Assembly: GCF_901709675.1 (NCBI RefSeq)
Contig: NC_051091.1
Coordinates: forward strand, 4,374,967 to 4,438,966
Length of the DNA: 64,000 bases
Source: Syngnathus acus
Taxonomy: Eukaryota > Chordata > Actinopteri > Syngnathiformes > Syngnathidae
Reading direction: 5' to 3'
The translations under genes were made by a program, and so were the position numbers. Position 1 is the first letter of the stretch; every line of letters begins with the position of its first letter. Of the stretch, positions 13,069 through 26,310 are shown in pieces. The notes below the pieces were generated by a model. The model saw only the letters and a program-made list of their open reading frames with translations. It was not told where the DNA came from and did no database searches.

Positions 13069-13074
13069 TTTATT
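13069..13074 (-). terminator. Probable rae1 polyadenylation signal
   Basis: TTTATT on the plus strand (AATAAA on the gene strand) lies about 860 nt downstream of the rae1 stop. The interval 13075-13935 has no coding exon and is read as 3' UTR. Confidence 0.5.
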
Positions 13075-13935
13075 TTACATCAGAATTCCATTCAGAGATA
13101 AACTACAGAAAAACAACAAATAAAAAAAGTGTTTAAAAAAAGGACAAAGAAGAAAACCATAAGCAGATGTAAATGAATGGCAAACCCTCCATATGTATAT
13201 AAACATATACAACCATTTTTGTAGGCCTCTCTGGTTGGTCCATGGACAGGAAGCAGCATCAGAGCAGCTGGTCCAGGTGTGTCAAAAGGAAGGAGTCTTT
13301 CTTGATCATACACGCATACTAAAGCATCTGGTTGTCTGCGTCTCCCAACACCACCAGATGCGAATCTAAAGAAAGGAAGGTAGGCAGTCGGTGAAATAGA
13401 ACAGAGGCTCTTTATTTAATATACGATGCCCTATTTTGCATGAAATAAATAGCACAAAAATGATGGTAGTCACTAAAATATTTCTTGTCCTAATTCAATG
13501 ACTTTATGATAATAATAATAACAGTAGTCAATCTATCTCTGCATTCTGAGGAATTTGTTTTGATAAATAGCCAAACAACATTTAGCCAGCTATGCTACGC
13601 ATGACAGCTTGAAAAGCCTGCAAGCTTCATTCTCAACCCACTCATTGTAGATGTGCAAAGGCAGCTTGAACACGCCGCAGTTGTCGAAACCACACAAGCC
13701 ATCAAAGCGATTTAGTCACTTGTGTAAAGCGCTATTCCCACTCAAGCAGTTTGCTCGAATCCCTGACTGGGGAAGAAGTGGCTTGGAATCGGTGTTTCTG
13801 CTCCAATCCGCCACGCTTGCGTGGGGCTACGCGGCGGTCACAAAGGCCCAGTTTGAGCCGCGCGCTCATCGAGGAAGTGAGGACTCCATTCGGCGAAACC
13901 GGTATCCGTTCTAATGGATGGTCATTGCCGGGCTC

Positions 13936-15954
13936 TCACCATTTCTTGTTCCGAGGCTTCAGCTCCTCTGCGGCGTTCCTCAAGAAAATGTAGTTCTTCT
14001 TCTGGGGGTTGTAGTACTCGTGGCCCTGAAGAAATCAGGAAGCTCAATACATTTGAATATCAAAGGATTTAACAAAAAAAAAAAAATCTGGTTCAAGTCA
14101 TGTTACCTTTGACCAGTCATAGCTGGAAGCATATGCAAAGATGTTGCCGTTGTTGTTGAAGCAGCAGGCTGTGATGGGCTGGTCAAGTTGCTCCGATGTC
14201 TTCAACTTGGTGCGGGCGTCTTTGTCCCAAAAACTGAAACGGCCATCTGAGCCGACGGTCGCCAAAGTTCCATGAACAGGATGGAAGGAAATGGCGTTGA
14301 CCTGGTGAGGAAGAAAATCCATTTGGAGTATTTGTTGTCATTCCTTCCCTTTCAAAGCAATTTTGATGATGATAATAATAATAATGATTGTTTTTGATTG
14401 TTATTGTCCAAGATAGAGAGTTTTTCCATGTCATGTAAAAATCAAAGTCTTACAGCATAAATGTCTTGCGGGGTGGCTGTGTTGGTTCCATTCGACCTGT
14501 GGCACTTGAAGGTGAAGTTGTCTTTGACTCTAATTGAAAACAGGTAAACAATTCTGTCAGATTGTGGTTGAGTATTAAAAAAAAAAAGACTTTTCATTCG
14601 GATACTTACGGGTTCGGAGGGTTTATATAGTGGATGGCAACACGTCCCTCAATGCTTCCCAGCGCAAAGCCAGTTGGCTTATTCTGCTTGTCCTTGAAAA
14701 TTGCCACGCAGCGATGCTGCAGGCCACATTTGGAGCATTACATTTTGGAGTTACGGAAAGGCTCAAGATAAAATGCATGCGTAGGACAACTAGAACTCAC
14801 CTGATGTTTTAGGGGAGATTCAAGTCTGCGAAACTCAGAGGGCTGGTTCTCCAACTGGTACACAATCAGGCCCCGCTCAGCTGTGGCCACCACAGCCATG
14901 GGATACACCTGCAGAACCGGATCACAGATATGGAGATAGCGTCATCCCTTGAACGAGAGCGTAGATGGCATAATCCTTCGTCAAATCTACGTACAACATC
15001 TGCGCAGTAACATCTTTCGGGCATCTGAAGAGACATCATCGGATTGGGAGAGCGAGTGTCCCAAAACTGGAAGAAAAACAGACGAGCAAACGTGTGTCAT
15101 GTAGGAAAGGTTGTAAATGTCTGTGACGCATTTCAAAGTGCAGACACACCTTCAACGTTTTGTCCCAACTCCCGGTCATGACACAACTGTAGTTAGGCGC
15201 TTTGATCCAGTGAATCGACTTGATTGGGCCGTCGTGCTGGAAAGGAGAACATCGGTTGATCATTCTTTGCAAGCAGTGTCAAGTCAGGCCGTGATCACAC
15301 AGAATCTAAATAGTGGGTGGAAAGTGCATCCGTCCCATATTACCTGTGCAATCTGCATTGCTTGATTACTGTTGAGATCCCACATCTTAGCGGTCTTGTC
15401 ACAGGAAGCAGTGAACACTTTACTCCCATCCTGGACAGAAAGCAAGCAAGTTTGAACATTTGTTCTGTTTATCTGCATGACGGTATGGTAAGACTTACAT
15501 CACTCCAGCATGTATCAAGCACAGGACCTGTATGCATCTGCTGAGCTTTGGGGACAGTTTGTCCATTGTCCTGTACCTCCCAGCACCGGACCTTGTGCCA
15601 AATCATACAAAAAAAAGTTCTTATTTCTTACATCACACGTTCTAATTGCCCCAAAACACAGAAGCCCTTCAAGTACTGACATCATTAGCCCAAGATCCTC
15701 CAATGAGAAAATTCCCAGGCATGGTGGGAGGGCTGAAAGCCAGACAGCTGATGCTGTCATCAGGCGGGGAAGTCACTTCAACATCCTGAGACACAGCAGA
15801 AATGGTCAAATATTTGTGGACAACAAGCCCACAAGTCAATCTCTAGCCACTAAATGTTGTTTACCTTCATGGGATTGTGCGTGTCGGTTGTTGGGTTTCC
15901 AAAAACGCCAGTTCCCGTTGTTCCAAAACCGGAATTTGTGCCAAATAAACTCAT
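13936..15954 (-). CDS. rae1: mRNA export factor RAE1 (WD40 protein)
   Basis: RAE1/Gle2 is a WD40 beta-propeller that binds NUP98 at the nuclear pore, supports mRNA export and has mitotic checkpoint and spindle roles. Eleven coding exons were placed: 15954-15865, 15785-15681, 15591-15499, 15430-15344, 15236-15150, 15066-14995, 14908-14801, 14716-14610, 14529-14454, 14301-14107 and 14025-13936. They give 369 aa plus stop with no frame conflict; the vertebrate protein is about 368 aa. The N-terminus begins [16 protein letters not shown], an FG-like leader. WD repeat signatures include [35 protein letters not shown] and [19 protein letters not shown]. The C-terminus is [12 protein letters not shown]. 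The gene is compact, with introns of about 70-190 nt. It is head to head with bmp7, 1.37 kb away. Confidence 0.97.
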
Positions 15955-17321
15955 GGTGCATTACCGTAATTCCCGATCGACACCTGGTAAGAGAAATGCA
16001 TATGGCCTCTCATCATCCAGAAAGCAAGCAGCGATTTTAACAGGCAAACTACATATACATTCGACAAGGGGGTTTGACGAATATCAATAATCAGCCCACC
16101 AGTTTGGGAGTAATAGGCGCGCAATAGCAACAGCAACAACCAAATGTCAGATTAGGATCTTGCTTCATTATTATTCACATTAAATGCGAGCGTGAAGTGT
16201 CGCGAATTCAGAGCCAGCTACGTTAGCTAGCTCCCAGTTGGAAATCTTCCACCCAGACCGGCAAACGTCCAGAGAACACAACATTTAAACGATGCGGACG
16301 GTTCTTTATCCACCAGTATACGCACCCTGACTTCGTTAATCTCGTGTCCCAATATTGAATCCGAGATGTTGAAACGAATATAGGGAATTTATTCGGCGCA
16401 ACCAAAAAATGTGGCGCTTGTTTTGCGCTGTGTCGCGGTTTGATGACGTAGGGACTCCAGGGGGATGTGCACTTCGATGCTTTAACCCCTTGAGGGCAGT
16501 GTAGGACAAAAATGCCACTTACTGGGTTCGCATTTGTAAGTGTAGCACGCATTTATTTTTGCATTGATTTTTCTTTACATTCCATCTTTATTTGCGGTTC
16601 GCAAGTATTTTTCTCGCCAAACGTTTGCAGTGTCATAAATACTGAAGCGAAGTGCAGACCTTTCTCATAGAACAAAGCCTATGCAGCATGAAGTCAAGTT
16701 TTTCATGGCTGTTCATCTGCTCGTTACTTTATGAGATGATATCTTTGAGGAGTTTTTCATTGCACAATAGTTACATTGAACGATAATTGCCCGGGGCCCC
16801 ATAGTAAAGCAACCGTGAGTTCTTTGCACATTGTTCCACTAATTCACTGGGGCCACTGGCAAGTCCCTTCATGCCACTAAACGGCAGGTTATCGGTCCTC
16901 AGAGTAAAAAAAAAAAAAAAAAATCATCAGGTTGGGACCGACCTATTTATTTCAAAAGTCTGGTGTTGACAACTGTTTTTAATACGTACAGTTTTCCAAC
17001 TAAAACATTTTTAAAAACCTGGCATGACACTTATGGGTAAAAATATTCCAACATACGCTTCTTTAGGACACGGACCCATTCTTCATCTTGTCTTTTTACA
17101 GTAGTTACCCCCCGTGACACCCCCCAACCTGCCCCTCCTCCCTTACAGAGGGTCGCTAAACGCGCACCAAGATTGCCATAAGAAAGGAAAGCACACGACC
17201 GGAACATAGGAGAGCACTGCTTTGCATTAGATTTTTGTAAATATTTATAACCCTATTATCCTTTTCGAGTTTTGAGCCTCGGAGTATTTACAAGTGATCT
17301 TTCAGAGACGCGCGTAAAAAG
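15955..17321. promoter_or_regulatory. Shared upstream region of rae1 (-) and bmp7 (+)
   Basis: This 1.37-kb interval separates the two start codons and must hold the 5' ends of both transcripts. It contains a CRE-like TGACGTA at 16442-16448 and a G/C-rich stretch near 16390-16450, the likeliest rae1 promoter. A C-rich block at 17108-17145 and a TTTATAACC motif near 17244 lie upstream of bmp7. No coding exon was found; human SPO11, which lies between BMP7 and RAE1, has no trace here. Confidence 0.45.
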
Positions 17322-20300
17322 ATGGTTCAAACCGTAACATGCGCCTTGGTAACACAGATTCTCTTCCTGATTTGGACTTTTGTCGTCTCGTCCTCTAAGA
17401 TGTCCTTCTCCAACGTCTCCGTGGACAACGAGGTGCGCTCCAGCTTCATCCATCGCCGACTGAGGAGCCAGGAGCGCAGGGACATGCAGCGGGAGATCCT
17501 CTCCATCCTGGGGCTGCCTCATCGCCCGCGACCCACGCACGTTCACTCCAGATTCAACGCTGCCCCGTTGTTCATGCTGGACCTTTACAACACTGCCTCG
17601 ATAGACGCGCCACGCATGAGATATTCCAGCTACAATCCCCATTTGGAGCCCCAGGCTTCCAACTTGGTCACCCTGCAGGACAGTCGCTTTCTGGATGATG
17701 CTGACATGGTCATGAGTTTCGTCAATCTCGGTAAGTTCATTCCATAAACGTTTCCTCATTCTAAATATATAAAATACCCTCTTTTTCTGCATTTGCTTGA
17801 TTAATAACGGTGCCTAAGTATGAGGTGCGTGTGTACATCTATGCAGCAAATGACTATGGGGTTCATTATTAAGTTCAGTTTAATGGGCTGCTTTGGGGGT
17901 TTCCCCGTCCTCCTTCACAGTGTCTTAGATTTTTTATTTTTTTTTCTGAACTGTAGTCAAGATGAACCTGCAAGTCCGATCCAACAGGTGACAGTTGGGG
18001 TGAAAATGCTTCTTGCAAAGATTCAATATCATAATGATGCTATTTTTAGGGTAACATCTGTGAGTTTCACTTCGGACTACGGTCCTGTCCACAGTCTGTG
18101 TCCACTTTTTGTTTTATGAGGCAACAGGGGCCCAATGTTTTTGGAATGTGAGAGAAATCCCATGCGAGCAGGGGGAGAACATGCAAACTCTCGACAAGCC
18201 CCGAGCCAAAATTCATTCACAGAACCTTCGACTGGAAGGCTGACATGCTAACTACATGCTTTTAACGTGAAAGCTCTGACGTTGACATTGCAGGGAACGT
18301 AAGTCAGTTGCGGAGTTATTTTTTTTTGTAGCTTTCACATTTTTGGATGGATGTCGAATTTTCAGGAGCGCTCCAACAAGAGTATAGACAGGTTGGTGCC
18401 AGTATGGACGTCGTGTTTCATCCTGCAGCATTGTTGCCTCGGGGCCTGGCAGAGGGTCAAAGGCCAACTGAAAAGAGATGACCTGTTTATACTCTTGTCC
18501 ATTTACTCTAATTTCATTGAGTTTGAACTTAAACACACAAATAAAGAGCCATCTGATATGAATACACCTCAAAAACACAACATTAAATAGCGGTAAATGC
18601 AAAGGCATTTAAATGTTATTTATATAAACAATAGGAATGAACTATGAAGTCAAATGTCTACGTTTTGAACTTGGGGCCCCTCATTGTGTTGGAGCAGCAC
18701 GGTGGTCCCCAGATGATGGCCTCAAATGGATTCTGGCATTTCCCCTGTAAAGATCACAGCATCGAGCAGATGAAGGTATCCTGCAGGTGGACTTTGTGTT
18801 TTTTCGTTTCGTCGCCAGTGCTAGGGAGGTCACATCTCATCTGCACATGGCACAGTGCAGTTCGGTGCACTCACTCGAAAACAAGCGCACACGGGCTTTT
18901 GTGCCCATCGTAGTTTTGTAGATTAGACAGACACTTCAAATGGAACGATTGTCAAACTTCATGAATCTCCCCAAATCCTACACAAACAGACACCGTGTGG
19001 AGCAGATGTATTCATACGGGGAACATTTGTTTTGACAAAGTTCTCTTGGTAACTGCGATAATCTGTAAGAAAACAGTTTGGAGTTTGTGCAATGCTGTCC
19101 AACTTGTCAACACACGAAAGCTGTAAATGGTGTGAGCGGGGCTAAAGTGTTCTCTTGAGTAATGAAAAGCTGAGCTTCCACTGATGCATGTGATATTTTA
19201 AAGCATTCACAAATAATTCCCAAGTCGTGTTTTTTTTTTTTTTTTTTTTTTTGCTACCGCTCTGATCCGTCTGAAAACCACCCATGCTGTTTCTTAAAGA
19301 AAAAAAAAAAAGTCTGAAAATCACCAAGGGTTAATGGAAGCTTGGTGTCTGTGTGGCCCAGCGGTGTCAGGGGCAAAGTGAAGTGTTGAAATCCCTCCCA
19401 GAGGGAAGTTTGCATATCTGAGGTCGGATCTTTGCAGCTAATGGTCCCTAACGTAAACACGCCAAGTCCTTACAAGCAATTATTGCTTTCATAAAAATAT
19501 ACCCCCCCCTTCCCTTCCAGCATTTAATTGCGGTCACACAAATGACTTGCAGGGTTCGGCTGCATATGTGTGTGCGTGCTTTTGTGGTGTTAGAAGTGTT
19601 TTGAAAAGTCCGCCTCAATGTGTGTGAGACCTTTTGAGCTGTGAAATTAAAATTGTAGTGGTGGAGGCTTTTGTCTCCTGATGTCACAATGATGTCATCG
19701 GGCCGTTTAAAATCACCGATCTACTCAGCGCACCTTCGCCGGAGACCTCCGGCGCTCTTTCCGAGGACAAACACGTTGCCTCATGCTGCAAAAACACGGG
19801 CAAGTGTCAGGAAGTTTTGGGGTCTTTTCTGACCGCTGTTCTTCTGGAAAGTCTGAGCAAGGTTTCCTCCGGCGGGGAGGAAAAGCCGCAAGGCTGCCGC
19901 CGCTTGACGTCTATCCTCGACGATCGGGGACGGACATACATGGGAAAGGGATCAGGCGCGGTGTGGCGGCCGTGAATTGTGTGGATTTCTTGACTTCATG
20001 TGAATGTGTTTGTAAAAGCAGACTGGCAGCTGTGGTTTCCGGGCACTGCCTTTAATGGGCCTTTTCTTGTGGTCCGCACATGTGGGAGCCAAATTGGGTG
20101 CCGGGTGTGTTTTTATCCCTCGTATTGGCATGTATGGCAGACTTAAGTGATGTTTAGATCAATCATGTCGCAGACCGAGGCGAGAGTTTTTCTATTCCTG
20201 CTGCGGCGTTTCCGAGATGTGGCCAGAGGCGACGCACATCAGAGAATCGTTGGAGTCGCCGACAGTTTGAACACAACTTGACATTGCGCTCGGATTTCGC

Positions 20301-22404
20301 ATCTCACCGTGGCTTAACTTTTCCACGCGAGGGAGGAAGTTTCTCATTGGGAGTCAAATGTTTAGTGTACGGCAGCTGCTTTAAAATAATAAACCTTGGA
20401 GCTTGGTGTCGTTGGAATGGAGTGCCTTGTAAATTGTGCGTAAAAGCCGCCATCAAATGTTGATTTATGACTTCTGCCGGAAGTTTGATGTGAGTGCATG
20501 AATAAAGAATTCCCCCCATGTCTATCTTTCATTTCCAAACAGCTGATCAGGACCAAGAACTTCTGTACCAGAAGCACCAAAGGGAATTCAGATTTGATCT
20601 TTCCCGTATTCCAGAGGGAGAAGCTGTCACAGCAGCGGAGTTGAGAATTTTTAAGGATTTTATCCAGGAACGATATGAGAACGAGACATTCCGAATCAGC
20701 GTCTACCAGGTCTTGCAGGAAGCGGTGGAGGGGTAAGTCGCTTTTTTTTCACCACACAAACACTTAGCACGTCGAAGAGATATGCCGGAGGACAGACGGG
20801 GGGGGGGGGGGCTTCGTCGGTGACAGTCGGCCTGACGACACTGATGAGGACAAGACCATTGTCATTCGCGGGTCCTTAGCACAGACGAGCAGGCGTCGGG
20901 ACAAAAGACAGACGTCTGCTGTAGGGCCTAAAAATCACTCTGTAAACAAAGACATTATCTGTCAAATCTGCTCCGAAAGGACACGTTGGTTGTTGAAGCG
21001 AGACTACGTGCAATTCAGCCAACGGGTTGACTCTTAACTTTTTGAAGTTATCCACCTCTTACTATAATTTGAATTCAGCCAAGAGCGTTGGTTGTCATAC
21101 TCAATTTGTCGCAGTGAAGTGGATCTGTTGCTGGTGGAACAGCGAGAGGTGTGGGTGGCAGAGGAGGGCTGGCTCATCTTTGACCTGACTGCCACCAGTA
21201 ATCTTTGGCTGGCCAACCCTGAGCACAACCTGGGCCTGCAACTGGTGCTGGAAGACAACCATGGTCAGTCAACTCCATACGTTATTTTTTTTATTTTCTT
21301 AGCACAGAAAGTGTGCTTATCATGTCATATGATAACGTGAAAATGCCACATGCAAAATTCAATCGGAGTCATCTTAATGTATTCAAATCATCCTTATCAG
21401 CCAACTATGTTAAAACAGATGAGGCATGTTCAAAGTTCAGAGTGCTCCCCCTGTTGTTCACTCTACTCCACTGCAGGTTCTAGAAAGACCCCTCGACTGG
21501 CTGGGCTGTTAATGGGCAGCGGCGTTCAAGAAAAGCAACCCTTTCTGGTTGCCTTCTTCAAATCCAACGAAGTTCGCTTTCGCCACATCCGCTCTGCCCA
21601 CGGCCACAGGGGGCGCCATTCCAGCCGCTCCAAACCACAGAAAACGGTTCAAGATGCACTGAAGGCGGTCGAGGCCGCAGCAGGTGTCCATTGCACACAT
21701 TTTCACCTTCGACACGTTGCCGCTTACAAAGTTCACATTTGAGAGGAAAGTCAAAGAATTACGTTAAGAAATCTAACTTAAAAAAATCATAATATTATGT
21801 GAAATATTTCATAATTGTATTTTTTTTCAAAAAGTTTTCATGATTACATTTTACAGCTAACATAATATATCTGTAAGCATGTATACTTCTTAATATCATT
21901 TTCTATGTTAGATCTTGGCATATCTAAAGATGGATGTAAAAAACATGAGCTGTATGTCAGTTTTCGAGATTTGGGATGGCAGGTAAGGCATTTGTTGAAT
22001 ATCTTTATATATTTGTATTATGTATGCCTTTATTATAATGTCACTGGATTTGTTTTCTTTTCTTTAGGACTGGATCATCGCACCGGAGGGCTACGCGGCG
22101 TACTACTGCGAGGGCGAGTGCGCCTTCCCGCTCAATTCTTACATGAATGCCACAAATCACGCCATTGTGCAAACTCTGGTAGGTCTCAGACGGCCACCTC
22201 TACCGCACACGTCAAGCTCCGTGACAAACCGATTTCTACATCTTCTAAACACAGGTGCACTTTATCAACCCGGGAACGGTGCCGAAGCCCTGCTGCGCTC
22301 CCACGCAACTTCACGGCATCTCCGTGCTCTACTTTGACGACAGCTCCAATGTCATCCTAAAGAAGTACCGCAACATGGTGGTCAGAGCCTGCGGCTGTCA
22401 CTGA
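17322..22404 (+). CDS. bmp7: Bone morphogenetic protein 7 precursor
   Basis: BMP7 is a secreted TGF-beta superfamily ligand. Its prodomain is cleaved by furin-type proteases and the mature dimer signals through BMP receptors to SMAD1/5/8. The exons are 17322-17730, 20543-20732, 21115-21263, 21477-21683, 21912-21982, 22068-22178 and 22255-22404, giving 428 aa (human 431). A hydrophobic signal peptide covers about residues 4-24. The prodomain carries the conserved [13 protein letters not shown] and [12 protein letters not shown] segments. The RHIR furin site is at 285-288, leaving a 140-residue mature part with all seven knot cysteines (first in [11 protein letters not shown], then YYCEGEC, PCCAP and ACGCH) and an NAT glycosylation site. 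It is intact. Teleosts have bmp7a and bmp7b; which this is was not decided from sequence alone. Confidence 0.97.
17731..20542 (+). other. bmp7 intron 1 with an old repeat fragment
   Basis: This 2.8-kb first intron runs from a GTAAGT donor to a CAG acceptor. Around 18140-18260 a fragment ('ggagaacatgcaaactc' followed by 'gaaggctgacatgctaac') matches the tRNA-proximal part of the SINE at 46764-47111. A T-run at about 19231-19252 and a 'cccccccttccc' tract near 19503 are also present. No other exon is supported. Confidence 0.6.
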
Positions 22405-25400
22405 CCGCTGATCATCCATTAGACACTATGAGCTCATTTCTGAGATGTTTTAAAAAAAAAAAAAAAAAAAAGGAGGAGGAAGCGGTGGAGGCAGAGACAA
22501 GAAATGGTTTACAGCCTGTCGCGGGGTAGGCTTTTATCTGCGAGACTGTATTTATGACCAGCAGCTGAGCAATTAGAACCACAAAAAGGGATTTTTTTTG
22601 GATTGCTTATTTTCAGGTTGCGGAAATATGCACTCAAATCAATCAGAGCAGGGATACTTGAACTGATTATCACTGTTATGACCAGATGTTGTCTATATTT
22701 TTGTTGTCAACCTTCAGCCACGCGAGGCTCCAATTCAATTTCCTGCATGGAGGTCTAAGCTTGATCGTGACTTGAACATGAACTTTTCACCTTGGACCTC
22801 CCATGTGAGAAACACTGTGCATTGTCTTCTAGAAGGACTGAAGGGGACCAAGAGTGACAATGAAGTTTTTCCAGGACTGTTCAGCAGGCCAGTTAGACCA
22901 ATTTAGGTGTGGATGCTCTGTAACATGTCGAAACTGTAAATAATTTGTGAATTTAAAAAAAACAAAAAACTGTTTAGTTCCTTGGTTGAATGGGTGCTTG
23001 CGAAGCAGTTTGCAAAGTCTACACAAGAGGGCGGTATTGTTCCGATTTGGAGTATCAAGTCTTGAGATCCTCTGGGCATTTATGAGTTAACTGGATAATT
23101 TGGTTAGAATGCACTTATTGTGCATTTACAAGCAAAAAAAAAAATTACACGAAAAAGTATGCATGTATGAATCCATATGACCTTTCTGACCTCCGTTTTT
23201 TTTTTCATTTAAGACACAAACAAACACCCAATTGTTTATGTGGAGGGCTACCGTAATGTAAACTCAATCTGTTTTGTATTTAAATGAATCAAAATGAATT
23301 ATTTGCATGAGTCAAAGCTAAAAAGTGAGGTGTGACGGAGTACTTCAATTTTTGAAGTTAATCTATTTTTTGCATGGAAAGTGTATCCGTGTGTCACAGT
23401 TAATCTTGAGATTATCGTTGCAGCACTTGAGACAAAAAAAAAACCAGAAAGAGAAAAGAGAAGTGGGCGTGTTGGAAGACAAGAATAACTCCAAGTCTCA
23501 CCGTGGTATTTTCCACTTCATTACACAAAATGCCTCTTGTCAATCCCTTCCTCTCTCCAGCTCCTCCCTCCTTCCTGTCATTGGTCAGCTGATTGACTTC
23601 ACAAAGCGCCTAACTTGTTTCCTACCCCCAAGCAAGGGGCTCACAAACTACTAAACAGGAAAAGGGAAAAGATTGCACGGTGGCTGTCGGCATCAATTCC
23701 TCTGGGATGCAGAGGCGACGGGAGATGACTGACATCCTCTCACAGGGCTAAAACAAACATCAGCATCATCATCAAAATCATGAGCTCCTCATCGGGAAGC
23801 CTTCAAAGCAAACGCCTTCCTTGTAAGTAATTGCGTCAAAAGACAGCGGAGTGAATATCAACTTCTGTATATGGGGGGGAATGTTTATGCACATTTTAAG
23901 AACGTCCCGTATTTTTAGATCCATCACAATAACATGACTTACCTGCCAGCAATTTCACCGTGCGCATATTTCGCTCCAGGGTTACAACACAGGAGATAAA
24001 TGACTACTTTTCTGGTTGTGACTGAGTTTGTGATAGCATCTGATTGCTTTTGGGGCTACATAATGCGTGTGCGCAAATGGAGCGAAGCGGTTACGGGAAG
24101 GCGCTGTGACAGCTCATCCGCAGCGTTGAATAGCTGCAGCTGTGTTGACGGCGCCGAAGAATGCACTGGCAGCCAAAATCAGACAGGAATGTTGAATCAT
24201 CAGCCTGAGTAATGTTCACTAATTTCATTTGAATAGGTCATGCTAGTCATCGCTGGTGCAGGAACTGGAGGCCCCCTTTAACACAGACACCTAAGGAGAA
24301 CTTCATCCAAGAGTGCTTATTTCTAGTCAAGTCAAGTTTATTTATATAGCTCTAAATCACAAACAAGTCCCAAAGGGCTTCACATATACATAAAATTGAC
24401 AATCATTCTCAAACATCCCCTGATCTTATTTCTAATTGGATTGTGGGATGCCATCATCGTTTCGGTTCTCAAACATCCCGCCTCAGTGAGGACTTAGACC
24501 GTGTGAAGATTAGACCAGGCTAAAAAGGATCAAGCCGTGACTCCGGCCACCACCTGTTGCTCTGCTCCAAGCCTCTGAACGTCACCTGATGACCGTGGGA
24601 ACATATGAAAGAGTTGAACTCTGGAATTTTCGCTAGCTGGTAAAAACATTACAGATGTCGTGTTTACCAATAAATCGGTAACAGGATTGTATTTACCAGT
24701 TACCAAAGTCTTTGTGAGTTCCTTAATTAAAATAAGTGGATTTGGAAAGACAGCTAAAACAACGTGTCGTTTGATAATCCTGTGACGCTTTGTGGCTTAC
24801 GGAGGGCAGTAGGGCAAGACAATGACCTACAAACAGTTCTAAGTAGGAGCGGATTTGATGCAGGGGAAATGTATTGACACTGTCTGGATGTTGTTGAATG
24901 AATGGATGTCATCCAATTGTAAAGGATAAGCTCATTTATATAATCTTGACAAATGACTTAGGGTGGGAACAAAGTTTCTCTTGTGGGTTTCTCTCTTAAA
25001 TGCCGTTTTCTGAAACACAGCACTCTGGCAGCCAAAAGTAAGCAAATCATCTGGAGAGGCCATTTTCTGGCCTGACCTCGCGTCTCCTTGTCACAGAGGA
25101 GTTGGCCGATGATCTCACTTATTCATTTGACCCAGAGAGGAGTTAATGGTAGCCCGTGTGTGACGGTGAGGCCTGACATCGCCGCATTTAGCCCCCAGAT
25201 CAATGTGTTGCCTCTGCTGGTCGTGCAGGCGGCAGCTTCGGGGTCATGTCCTTGAGAAAGGGTGACGCACGTGCTGGTCTGAGCTAACACCAAAACCGAG
25301 ACGGGCAATGAATACTGTCTTTATTATCATGTTTGCTGGGATAATGCTTTTATTCATTTGCAGGCAATTTGTGTGTGAAAAATTGTGTGTCCTGATGATG

Positions 25401-26310
25401 CTTTCACCAAGAAGGAAAAGAAAAGAAAAGTCTTGAATGTATTTGCTGTGAGAAAGTCAAATGTCTGGGTCAATTCCCTTCACTTTAAGCTGGGCTTTTA
25501 TGCAGCCCTTCCCCTTGGAGTGCTTGTCCAACTGTTTTTGTGTAAAGACAGAATGTCACGCAGGCACGTCCGGCCTGCCCACGCTGCTGCTGTATTCCAT
25601 CTTTCTGCTTGTTCCTGTCACTCCGCATTTCCAGCTGGTTCTGAGCCCTCGCCAGTGACCTTTTTCTTTCTCAAGTCCCAAAGCACATGCCGAGAGAAAG
25701 GACACAGAAAAAAAACATTGGCAAAAGGTACACCGATACACGAAGATGAAAAAGGCACAAGTACAGAACGGACAAAAAGTAGGCCACAAGAAAAAGTTAA
25801 CAGGGGAATTCATTGATTAGGTTATCTAATTAAAAATAAAATGAAAGCCTACATACACAATTGGCTTTCATCAGTGACCTCCAGTATCCCAGGCTAAGGA
25901 AGCAACATCGATCGTCATGATTCACTGGGAAGAAGACCTGGAATAGACCCGCAAAATCAATCCAAGGATGTGCTTCTGTGGCTCCCCTTTAGCTCTCCGT
26001 GGAAATAAATCTATATGAGAAAGGAATTGATTAGGCAATCAGTCAGCGCTAACTGAGCTTTAAAAAATCCTGGATAAGCAAACTTATTGTTTTTTTGCTT
26101 GGGTCGAGAGACTGTGATGACATCCATCATTTAAAGAGTGCTCCTGAACACATTCTGTAAATCCTCTCTGTCTCACCCTGCAATACTTCATTTCAGACTA
26201 AGGCTCTCTTTGTTTGAACCTGCAGAAAATATAAAAGAAATAAATTCCAAATATGACGTATCTATGTGAAGCTACTGCCTAACTTCCTGTCTGCTGCATT
26301 TCCAGCGGAG
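22405..26310. other. bmp7 3' flank and dbndd2 upstream region
   Basis: The first part is presumably bmp7 3' UTR, but no canonical AATAAA was found in the first ~1.2 kb, so its end is unknown. The segment has an A-run at 22450-22470. The 3' part must contain the promoter and any non-coding first exon of dbndd2. Open frames at 23325-23654 and 25385-25816 show no family features and are not called. Confidence 0.5.
24325..24570. repeat. Dispersed teleost repeat fragment
   Basis: The 'caagtttatttatatagc ... aaagggcttcacat' motif is a familiar dispersed sequence in teleost genomes. Here it is followed by an internal duplicated 'tctcaaacatccc' phrase (near 24410 and 24467). The family was not determined, and boundaries are approximate. 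Confidence 0.5.

Noticed and set aside
14098-14434. Alternative minus-strand frames around the rae1 exons
   Set aside because: They are intron read-through or shifted-frame shadows of the assembled rae1 exons.
25385-25816. 143-codon plus-strand frame upstream of dbndd2
   Set aside because: No domain, basic/serine composition typical of chance frames, and no continuity with dbndd2.
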